Shown piece by piece: positions 1 to 7,482 of a DNA stretch of 13,828 nucleotides. The first letter of the stretch is position 1. Each line of letters opens with the position of its first letter. Both the position numbers and the translations under genes were made by a program. The notes beneath the pieces are model-generated. The model was not told the DNA's origin. It did not search any database and saw nothing but the letters and a program-made list of their open reading frames with translations. The DNA is from an uncultured Lentisphaeria bacterium (GTDB lineage Bacteria; Verrucomicrobiota; Lentisphaeria; JABSQK01; CAJWLW01): contig CAJWLW010000101.1 in the NCBI GenBank assembly GCA_913042885.1, forward strand, positions 1-13,828, in the 5' to 3' direction.

Positions 1-1
1 C

Positions 2-1612
<1,611 letters not shown>

Positions 1613-1621
1613 CCGCAAGTC

Positions 1622-1653
1622 GGTAACGAACGGACACAGGAAGCCGTTCTACC
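1622..1653. terminator. Candidate bidirectional hairpin between convergent genes
   Basis: Imperfect inverted repeat in the 36-bp gap between the isocitrate dehydrogenase stop and the sulfatase stop. Arms GGTA..GAACGG (1622-1625, 1628-1633) pair with CCGTTC..TACC (1644-1653), with a 2-nt bulge and a 10-nt loop. The right arm overlaps the sulfatase stop codon. No strong T-run follows on either strand, so intrinsic termination is only a possibility. The position between convergent genes is what makes it plausible. Confidence 0.3.
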
Positions 1654-3130
1654 TTGGTTGCATCTCTATCCCCAATCGCTCGTACTGCTCCGACGGCGCA
1701 TCCGTCTCGGCCATCATCTCGACCATCGCCGCCAGCAGGCGTTGCTCCTGCTCCACGTCGTCGATCGGATTCTGCTGCTGCGGGTCGGCAACGACATCGT
1801 ACAGCAGTGTACCGAAACGATTCATCACATCCGCCGCACCCGACCCGGCTTCGTAGCACATCACCCCGACGTCTTTGGTCGCGGCAAACGTCTGCGGTCC
1901 GGACATTGACCGCAACTGTTCCAGCTCGTAGGCCACACGCATATCAAACGGACTGAGCGTGTAGGTGCGAAGCGGGCTGTTGTTGTCGGTCGCCGCAGGG
2001 CGCATGTACACGAATCGGCCGTCAGTGACATTGACATAGTGCCCGTGGTATCCGAAGATGGCGTAGTCACGGACCGGGCTGTTGTCTTCGAGACAGGGCC
2101 GCAGCGAACGGCCGAGCATGTCGGGCGTCGGTTGCTGGCCGAAGTAATCGAGGATCGTCGGCGCCCAGTCGATGGTCGACGTCAGGCAGTCGCAGCGCTC
2201 GCCCCGGCGGCCGGCTCGCGGATCCCAGACGAACAACGGCGTGTTTGCCAGTTCCTGCCACAACGGCATGACGTTTTTCGCTGCGTGATTGTGTTCGCCG
2301 AGCAGGAAGCCGTGATCGGTGTTGACGATGAGCATCGTGTCCGACCACAGATCGAGCGCGTCCATCTTGTCGAGCACGCGTCCGAGACTGGCATCACATT
2401 GCGCCAGCAGCGATGCATAGGTATTGCGCCAGTGATCGATCATGTGCGCACAGGAGTTCTCATCCACGTCCCCGTATGGCGGCCAATCGGATAGGGCACC
2501 GGTGTAATCGTCCGGGAAGAGGTCTCGAAAGCGTTCCGCCGCGAAAAACGGCTCGTGCGGATCGAAACTTTCGATCTGCAGGAACCAGTCGTCGGTGCTG
2601 TGATTGTCGTCGAGGAATTCGAGTCCGCGATCGAAGGTGCGTGTCTGATAGTGCCTGGCTTCGTCCGGCATGTACAAGCGGTTGACAATATCCTGGCGTT
2701 GCCACTGCCCGGCATAGTCCGGGTCGGGTCCGGAAAGGTCGAGGTCGGGCCGGCCTTTCCAGGGATCGCCTTCCTGGCCGCGGACGAACTCCCACGTCGC
2801 GTACTGCGTGTGGTAGTTGGCACCGCCGCACTCGAAGTAGTGGTAATGATCGGTGACCAGATGGCTGTGCACGCCGTTATCCTTCAGGATAGCCGGCATC
2901 GAGTCGTCGAACGGCTCGAGCGGGCCCCAGCCGCGATGCAGAAAACCGGGGCGCCCGGTGTGCAGATCACGACGGGCCGGCATGCAGGGCATGCTGCAGA
3001 TGTAGTTGCGGTCAAAGACGACGGTGTGTTGTGCAAGCCGCTGGAAGTTCGGGGTATGCGTCCAGTCACAGCCATATGGCGCCAGCATGTGCCGGTTCAA
3101 AGAATCGAACATGACCATGATCGCTTTCAT
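1649..3130 (-). CDS. Sulfatase, Cys-type (formylglycine), no signal peptide
   Basis: Hydrolyses sulfate esters, here probably on a sugar. 493 residues. The formylglycine motif C-x-P-x-R is C49-M-P-A-R53, which makes this a Cys-type sulfatase of the S1/alkaline-phosphatase fold. It needs a maturation enzyme that is not encoded in the window. Other metal or substrate residues visible: D9 (with S10 where many relatives have a second Asp), D190-P-H192, D272-H273-G, and K285. The N-terminus goes straight into the first beta strand (MKAIMVMFDSLN), so no export signal is seen. This fits action in the cytoplasm on imported oligosaccharides, whereas many bacterial sulfatases are periplasmic. The ATG has AAGGGG (3137-3142) 6 nt upstream. 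It lies 87 bp downstream of the SGNH hydrolase on the same strand, probably one transcript. The sulfated substrate cannot be told from sequence. Confidence 0.93.
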   Translation of the reverse strand: MKAIMVMFDSLNRHMLAPYGCDWTHTPNFQRLAQHTVVFDRNYICSMPCMPARRDLHTGRPGFLHRGWGPLEPFDDSMPAILKDNGVHSHLVTDHYHYFECGGANYHTQYATWEFVRGQEGDPWKGRPDLDLSGPDPDYAGQWQRQDIVNRLYMPDEARHYQTRTFDRGLEFLDDNHSTDDWFLQIESFDPHEPFFAAERFRDLFPDDYTGALSDWPPYGDVDENSCAHMIDHWRNTYASLLAQCDASLGRVLDKMDALDLWSDTMLIVNTDHGFLLGEHNHAAKNVMPLWQELANTPLFVWDPRAGRRGERCDCLTSTIDWAPTILDYFGQQPTPDMLGRSLRPCLEDNSPVRDYAIFGYHGHYVNVTDGRFVYMRPAATDNNSPLRTYTLSPFDMRVAYELEQLRSMSGPQTFAATKDVGVMCYEAGSGAADVMNRFGTLLYDVVADPQQQNPIDDVEQEQRLLAAMVEMMAETDAPSEQYERLGIEMQPR

Positions 3131-3184
3131 AATCGGCCCCTTGCCAATGGGTTAAGTATTCTCGCACCGACATTCGGCCGCTCT

Positions 3185-3204
3185 ACCGTGGCTGCAGCCA
3201 CGGT
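3185..3204. repeat. Perfect 20-bp palindrome / intercistronic hairpin
   Basis: Half-site ACCGTGGCTG followed by its exact reverse complement. As RNA it folds to an 8-bp stem with a TGCA loop. It sits between the SGNH hydrolase stop and the sulfatase start. On the minus strand (the coding direction) it is not followed by T residues, so it does not look like an intrinsic terminator for these genes. On the plus strand it is followed by CGTTTT. It could be an mRNA-stability hairpin, an attenuator or an operator for a dimeric regulator. Confidence 0.55.
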
Positions 3205-3217
3205 CGTTTTCATCCTT

Positions 3218-3961
3218 CTAAGATTTAGACTGGAGCGTCGATTCGTCGCGCCATGGCAGAATATCCTTTTCCAGCTCCTGCGTCTCCCTGGCGAGGCCTG
3301 AACAGTTGCTGGCAAGGATTTCAAACACTTTGTTGGCAACGACGCGGTGGCCAAGGTCGTTGGCATGACAACCGTCGTGGTGCACGAGCCAGTCGGCATC
3401 GCGATAGGACTCGAGCAGGTCGACGAACAGACAGTCCGTTTCTTCGGCGACAGCGCGAATCGCCTCGTTGTACTGATAGAAGAGATCGAGGTCGGCGTGG
3501 CTCCAGTATCCGCCGCCAATTTGGAAATCGTTCATGTAATACGGTCCCATCAGGACAATCAGCGGCTGGATACGTTCGCGCACACGCCGGATAATGTCTT
3601 TCATGCAGTCGCAGAAAAGGTCGATCGGCGTGCCGCCGCGAGCATCGTTGAGCCCGTACGAAATGACCAGCAGATCGGGAGGACGCCCGTTGGCCTCATT
3701 GTCGAGCACGTGGGCATCGAGCCGCTCGTCCGCGGCCGGCTTGCCGCTATTCTCGTATGGCGGGCTTTTCGTGGAGATCACATTGGCGCCGATCCCCATG
3801 TTGAGGAACTGTACGGGCACACGCTGAAATTCGTTGATCAACCCTGCCAGCTGCGAGCTCCAGCAACGCTCTCGACAGCTCGACCAACCGCCGGCAGTCG
3901 TGCTTTCGCCGAGCGTCAACAGGGTTCGAAACTCCTTGTCCCACCAGTCACGCTTTGCCAC
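3218..3961 (-). CDS. SGNH/GDSL-family hydrolase (likely carbohydrate esterase)
   Basis: Likely removes acyl groups (such as acetyl) from a sugar by serine-hydrolase chemistry. 247 residues from the GTG. Block I is LTLGESTTAGG with nucleophile S20 (GES in place of the classic GDS). Block II is NMGIGAN (G57). Block III is SYGLND with N105. Block V is DGCH with D196 and H199. All four SGNH positions are therefore occupied. The GTG at 3961 is preferred because AAGGAG sits 7 nt before it. The frame stays open for 42 further codons upstream, but the ATGs there have no ribosome binding site and that stretch has no domain character. No signal peptide is seen, so it probably acts in the cytoplasm. It is first in a minus-strand pair with the sulfatase, suggesting joint deacylation and desulfation of one substrate. 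The exact substrate and esterase family cannot be assigned. Confidence 0.85.
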   Translation of the reverse strand: MAKRDWWDKEFRTLLTLGESTTAGGWSSCRERCWSSQLAGLINEFQRVPVQFLNMGIGANVISTKSPPYENSGKPAADERLDAHVLDNEANGRPPDLLVISYGLNDARGGTPIDLFCDCMKDIIRRVRERIQPLIVLMGPYYMNDFQIGGGYWSHADLDLFYQYNEAIRAVAEETDCLFVDLLESYRDADWLVHHDGCHANDLGHRVVANKVFEILASNCSGLARETQELEKDILPWRDESTLQSKS

Positions 3962-3968
3962 TGTTATA

Positions 3969-3974
3969 CTCCTT
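3969..3974 (-). promoter_or_regulatory. Ribosome binding site fixing the GTG start of the SGNH hydrolase
   Basis: AAGGAG on the minus strand, 7 nt upstream of the GTG at 3961. No other in-frame start upstream has a comparable site, so this decides the start. Confidence 0.8.
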
Positions 3975-4218
3975 GCAGTCGTGTGAATCGAAATGCTCCA
4001 GCCCATCATGGCGGCGCCGTGCAAACATAGCTGAGTTTCACATGTGTTACGAGTCGACAATACTTCTCGAACCGGCAATTCAAACAAACAGGCTTTGTCG
4101 GCGACTGTAAGACGGTCTGGCGCTCGGCGAGCATCAAGCTGCCAAAGGTCATCTGGCCATGGCGAGTTTTCAAAAAATCACGGCGCAACTTCCTCCGACG
4201 CGTATATTGCCTGTACCC
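3975..4218. other. Divergent intergenic region between SGNH hydrolase and hydroxyacid dehydrogenase
   Basis: About 245 bp that must hold promoters for two divergently transcribed genes. I searched both strands for TTGACA/TATAAT-like pairs and found nothing convincing. A TATATT at 4203-4208 has no matching -35 box and lies too close to the 4219 ATG. An 8-bp palindrome CACATGTG lies near 4039-4046, without extended symmetry in its flanks. If the hydroxyacid dehydrogenase starts at the earlier ATG (4159), the region shortens accordingly. Confidence 0.4.
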
Positions 4219-5247
4219 ATGAACGCCAAAGTCGTACGTCTGAATTCGGAGTTGTTTCCGATCTGTGAATTCGAAGCCGCACTGCATCAGCAGCAGGGCT
4301 ACGAATTGCTCGCGGTCGAGGCCAACACACCGGCAGCGATCGTGGAGCACACCGCCGATTGCGATGTGCTCTATGTCATATCGACATCGCTGCCGACCGC
4401 GGTGATCGAGAGCCTGTCGAAGTGCCGGGTGATCTCACGCATCGGTGCCGGCACCGACAAGATCGACGTAGCGAAAGCAACCGAGATGGGCATACTGGTG
4501 ACCAACGTGCCGGACTTCTGCGTCCCCGAACAGGCCGATCACACGATGATGCTGATACTGGCGCTGGCGAGGAATCTGCCGCTGATGAGCCGGGCGTTTC
4601 AACGCGAAGGGCGGTTCATGGACTTGCTCGAGCAGTATGAGTGCAATCAGCGACTCTCATCGAGCGTACTGGGATTGATCGGGTTCGGGCAAAGCGCAAA
4701 GGAAGTTGCGAAGCGCGCAAACGCATTCGGCATGACGGTGATCGCAACCCGTCGCAGGCGCGAGGCGCAGGACCCGGAGGCCGACAGCCTCGGTGTCGAG
4801 CTGGTGGATCTGGACACGCTCCTGACGCAATCGGATTACATCTCCCTGCACCTGCCGTTGACCGAAGCGACACATCACCTGCTGGACGGCAAAGCGATTG
4901 GCAAGATGAAGAAGACGGCATTCCTGATCAACACAGCGCGCGGCGCGATCGTCGATGAAAAGGCTTTGATCGAGGCGTTGCGCGAACGACGTATCGGCGG
5001 CGCCGGTCTCGACGTTTTCGAGTCGATCAACGTCTTCGCAGACGCCCAACAATGTCCGCTCCAGCACCCCCTGCTCGACCTGGACAACGTCATCGTGACA
5101 CCGCACAGCGCGTCATACTCCCAGCAGTCCCGGGAGGATGTGTCGATCACCGCGGTGGCAAACGCCGCAGCCGTACTGGCCGGGAGAATGCCGCCCGAGA
5201 AAAACATCGTCAATGCCAGTGTCGTGCCGCGAAATCCCCTGGCCTGA
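4219..5247 (+). CDS. D-isomer-specific 2-hydroxyacid dehydrogenase
   Basis: Reversible NAD(P)-linked reduction of a 2-keto acid to a D-2-hydroxy acid (phosphoglycerate dehydrogenase / glyoxylate reductase superfamily). 342 residues from the chosen ATG. Substrate-domain signature SRIGAGTDKIDVAKATEMGI at 73-92. Rossmann motif G155-F-G-Q-S-A. Catalytic triad R241 (INTARGAIVDE), E268 (GLDVFE) and H296 (TPHSAS). After the second beta strand the sequence is ATRRRRE, with no acidic residue to hold the NAD ribose and several arginines. This suggests NADP(H) preference, as in glyoxylate/hydroxypyruvate reductases (inference). An in-frame ATG at 4159 would add 20 residues; it has AAAGG 10 nt upstream. 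I prefer 4219 because it directly precedes the first conserved strand (KVVRLN), but the start is uncertain. It is transcribed divergently from the SGNH/sulfatase pair and convergently with the oxidoreductase fusion. Confidence 0.9.
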   Translation: MNAKVVRLNSELFPICEFEAALHQQQGYELLAVEANTPAAIVEHTADCDVLYVISTSLPTAVIESLSKCRVISRIGAGTDKIDVAKATEMGILVTNVPDFCVPEQADHTMMLILALARNLPLMSRAFQREGRFMDLLEQYECNQRLSSSVLGLIGFGQSAKEVAKRANAFGMTVIATRRRREAQDPEADSLGVELVDLDTLLTQSDYISLHLPLTEATHHLLDGKAIGKMKKTAFLINTARGAIVDEKALIEALRERRIGGAGLDVFESINVFADAQQCPLQHPLLDLDNVIVTPHSASYSQQSREDVSITAVANAAAVLAGRMPPEKNIVNASVVPRNPLA

Positions 5248-5270
5248 AGACAGGCACCCGCCTGCCGCCT

Positions 5271-5305
5271 TCAAAAAATCAAAACCTGGCGTTACTCCGC
5301 CAGGT
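5271..5305 (-). terminator. Intrinsic terminator of the minus-strand gene series, overlapping a stop codon
   Basis: On the minus strand, ACCTGGCG (5305-5298), the loop GAGTAA, and CGCCAGGT (5291-5284) form a perfect 8-bp stem followed directly by TTTTGATTTTTTG. This is a textbook rho-independent terminator. The TAA stop of the oxidoreductase fusion lies in the loop and the 5' arm is coding. It serves the gene ending at 5292. On the plus strand the stem is not followed by T residues, so the convergent dehydrogenase may not use it. Confidence 0.85.
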
Positions 5306-7292
5306 CGAGCCAGGCCATTTCCTCCGCCGTCAGTTCGACGGCGAGGCTGCCCAGTGACGAACGCAGTTCCGACAACTGCCGCGGTCCGAACAGCGCGAAC
5401 GTCGGAAACGGCTGCTGCAGAACCCAGGCACCGGCAATGTTGATCGGCAGGACGCCCTTCTTCTCTGCCAGCTCGATGGCGCGTCGCTGCCGCTCGAAGT
5501 TGTCGTCGCTGTACCAGCATCGCACCATCTCCACGTCATCGCGCTTGTCCGGCGCCGCCCGGTCCGGCACAAAAAAGCCGCGAGCCTGGCTTGACCACGG
5601 CAGCAGCGACATCTGGCTTTCCTGCAGAAAGGCGGACCATGCTTCGCCCCTGGCAGAGATACAGCCCTCCCACACCGGACCGTTCATCTCCGCCAGGCTG
5701 AGCTGATTGCTGACGACGGAAAAGCCGCGCTTGCCGTTGGCCGCGGCATACTCATTGGCGGCACGCAATCGATCTATCGTCCAGTTGGAACCGCCAAAAA
5801 TGCCGATGCGGCCGGCGTCGGCATGTTCATTGAGGACATCGACAAATTCACCGATCGGCACGTCCGGGTTGTCACGGTGCAAAATGTAGATGTCGGCGTA
5901 GTCGATCTGCATGTGTTCGAGCGATTGCGCCAGCTGCTCGGTCATTGTATCCGGGAAACAGTTCGGCGAGTGGGCGCCCTTGGCGATTATGACGAGGTCG
6001 TCACGCACACCACGCATCTTCATCCACTGGCCCAGCAACTCCCCCCTGAGCGCGCCGTAGTGGAAGGATGTGTCAATGGTCGTGCCGCCGGCTTCGAAGT
6101 AGGCATCGAAGATAACTTCCAGGTGCGGATAGTTGTTCTGGGTGTCGCAGCCTATGACCAGGCGGGACACCGGCTTATCCAGGCCGGCAATCGTGCCGTA
6201 CTGCATCGGGGCGTCGGGCGCCTTCTGCAACGATCGACCGCTGACGGTCCGCGGCCGGCCCGCCGGCAGGTCATCGTTGTAGGTCAGGCCGACGCAGCGG
6301 CGCCAGGCGTCGAGCGTTCTCATGTTGCCCATCGTGTCGGCCCAGCTCATCGCTGGCGACGGCGACTGGCGGTTTTCGATGTTGCGCGCCACAACATCGG
6401 CCTCGAGGCCGTAGAGCCAGCCGTCACAGGACAACTCTTCGATGCGCGGCGCTTCGCCGGTGAGGTTGATCTCGATCGTGCTGCTGCCGCCTTCGCGACC
6501 GGCGCAGAACCATGGCGACGGAAGGTGTATCATGCCGTCGCTGCCGAAAATCGTCAACACGTTGTCGAGGGTCAGGCGTACGCCGGTACTGACCTCCGCA
6601 ACGATGCCGTTCGGAAACTCGAGGACAGCGGCGGCCCATTCATCGGTCGCAGCCAGACCGAGATGGCCGATCGCCTGGACATCGACCGGATCGAGAAAGT
6701 CCAGGCCACTTACCGTACCGGCGATCAGCCGGCTCATACTCACGGGGTAACAGCCAACGTCGAGGATGCCACCGCCGCCATGCTCGTAAGCAACCGCTCG
6801 GCCTTCGTAGTTGTCCCCGACATTGAACCCGAAGGACGCACGGATCATCCGCACCTCACCGATCGATTTTTCCCGCAGCAACTCGACCAGCCGGGCCGTC
6901 TGTGGATTGCAGCGGTACATGAAAGCTTCCATGAGAAAAACATCGTGACGCTGTGCCGCGTCGATGATCGCCGCAGCATCGGCCGCGTTCATGGCCAACG
7001 GTTTCTCGCACAGCATGTGCTTTCCCGCTTCCGCCGTCTTGATCGCCCATTCGGCATGCTGCGGATGCAGCGTGGAGATGTAGACAGCGTCGACATCGGG
7101 GTCGGCGAGAAGCTCGTCGTAGCTGCCGTAGCGTTGCGGAATGTCGAACTCGTCGGCAAACGCATTCGAGCGGTCCAGGTCACGGCTGCCGATCGCGTGC
7201 AGGACACCCAGCTCGCAGTGTTGTACGCCGGCCGCGAAAGCATGGGCGATATTGCCGGCAGCAAGCAGGCCCCAGCGGATTTTCGTGCTCAT
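5292..7292 (-). CDS. Gfo/Idh/MocA oxidoreductase fused to aldo/keto reductase
   Basis: 666 residues, two complete redox enzymes in one chain. Residues ~4-340 are Gfo/Idh/MocA: Rossmann start GLLAAGNIAHAF (8-19), E96-K-P98 in CEKPLAMNAADAAA, and the DVGCYP motif (178-183). Residues ~363-666 are an aldo/keto reductase with the full catalytic tetrad D407 (TIDTSFHYG), Y412, K438 (IIAKGAH) and H472 (YILHRDN). The linker is short (around 340-362). No signal peptide, so cytoplasmic. Gfo enzymes usually oxidise a sugar hydroxyl with NAD(P)+, while AKRs reduce a carbonyl, so the fusion could perform a coupled, redox-neutral conversion of a sugar (inference). The start is ATG 7292, with AAGGAG 6 nt upstream. 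The frame is open a further 48 codons, but that stretch is the promoter-bearing leader. It is followed by an intrinsic terminator and preceded by a 190-bp gap. Confidence 0.93.
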   Translation of the reverse strand: MSTKIRWGLLAAGNIAHAFAAGVQHCELGVLHAIGSRDLDRSNAFADEFDIPQRYGSYDELLADPDVDAVYISTLHPQHAEWAIKTAEAGKHMLCEKPLAMNAADAAAIIDAAQRHDVFLMEAFMYRCNPQTARLVELLREKSIGEVRMIRASFGFNVGDNYEGRAVAYEHGGGGILDVGCYPVSMSRLIAGTVSGLDFLDPVDVQAIGHLGLAATDEWAAAVLEFPNGIVAEVSTGVRLTLDNVLTIFGSDGMIHLPSPWFCAGREGGSSTIEINLTGEAPRIEELSCDGWLYGLEADVVARNIENRQSPSPAMSWADTMGNMRTLDAWRRCVGLTYNDDLPAGRPRTVSGRSLQKAPDAPMQYGTIAGLDKPVSRLVIGCDTQNNYPHLEVIFDAYFEAGGTTIDTSFHYGALRGELLGQWMKMRGVRDDLVIIAKGAHSPNCFPDTMTEQLAQSLEHMQIDYADIYILHRDNPDVPIGEFVDVLNEHADAGRIGIFGGSNWTIDRLRAANEYAAANGKRGFSVVSNQLSLAEMNGPVWEGCISARGEAWSAFLQESQMSLLPWSSQARGFFVPDRAAPDKRDDVEMVRCWYSDDNFERQRRAIELAEKKGVLPINIAGAWVLQQPFPTFALFGPRQLSELRSSLGSLAVELTAEEMAWLDLAE

Positions 7293-7298
7293 GGAAAA

Positions 7299-7304
7299 CT
7301 CCTT
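7299..7304 (-). promoter_or_regulatory. Ribosome binding site fixing the start of the Gfo-AKR fusion
   Basis: AAGGAG on the minus strand, 6 nt before the ATG at 7292. It decides this start over the longer open frame reaching 7436. Confidence 0.85.
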
Positions 7305-7320
7305 TTCGGTGTCCGTGTTT

Positions 7321-7326
7321 ATTATA
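7321..7326 (-). promoter_or_regulatory. Candidate -10 box for the Gfo-AKR gene
   Basis: A perfect TATAAT on the minus strand, 28 nt upstream of the ATG at 7292. It would give a leader of about 20 nt that still includes the AAGGAG. I find no good -35 hexamer 16-18 nt upstream, so the promoter may rely on an activator or the match may be chance. Farther upstream, ATGCAGT (7363-7369) and ACTGCAT (7392-7398) form an inverted pair 22 bp apart that could be an operator. Confidence 0.35.
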
Positions 7327-7482
7327 GTGTACGCGTGCGATTTTACAGTGTATCGCAAGACAATGCAGTCGCCATTCTGCTGAATCTCTCCACTGCATGG
7401 CAGCACCGCGGTACGAAGGTATAGGCTGCCGGTCACCCCAGCGCATCATTAATGAAGAACCACAAGAAACGACGCCGGCTCC
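7327..7482. other. Intergenic leader between the FG-GAP gene and the Gfo-AKR fusion
   Basis: Largest gap (190 bp in all) within the minus-strand series. It contains the 7-bp inverted pair described under the -10 box, a 10-bp palindrome TCATTAATGA (7446-7455), and the complementary hexamers GGCAGC/GCTGCC about 20 nt apart. No T-run terminator follows the FG-GAP stop. No tRNA or recognisable riboswitch is seen. The Gfo-AKR gene may therefore be transcribed both by readthrough and from its own promoter. Confidence 0.35.

Noticed and set aside
2555..4030. Plus-strand frames opposite the sulfatase and SGNH hydrolase
   Set aside because: Their translations show no family motifs, whereas the minus-strand frames have the C-M-P-A-R motif and the four SGNH blocks.
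3975..4218. Sigma-70 promoters in the divergent intergenic region
   Set aside because: The best candidates (for example AATACT near 4060 with TTTCAC upstream) match the consensus too poorly to report as features.
5251..5264. Plus-strand hairpin CAGGC-ACCC-GCCTG after the hydroxyacid dehydrogenase
   Set aside because: Only a 5-bp stem with no following T-run, so not supportable as a terminator.
5823..7424. 533-codon open frame on the plus strand opposite the Gfo-AKR gene
   Set aside because: It is the antisense of a gene with two intact sets of active-site motifs. Its translation has no recognisable domain and it has no convincing start site. Long antisense frames are common at this GC content.
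7293..7436. 48-codon N-terminal extension of the Gfo-AKR protein
   Set aside because: The ATG at 7292 has an ideal AAGGAG 6 nt upstream and directly precedes the Rossmann fold. The extension has no domain character and contains the candidate -10 box.
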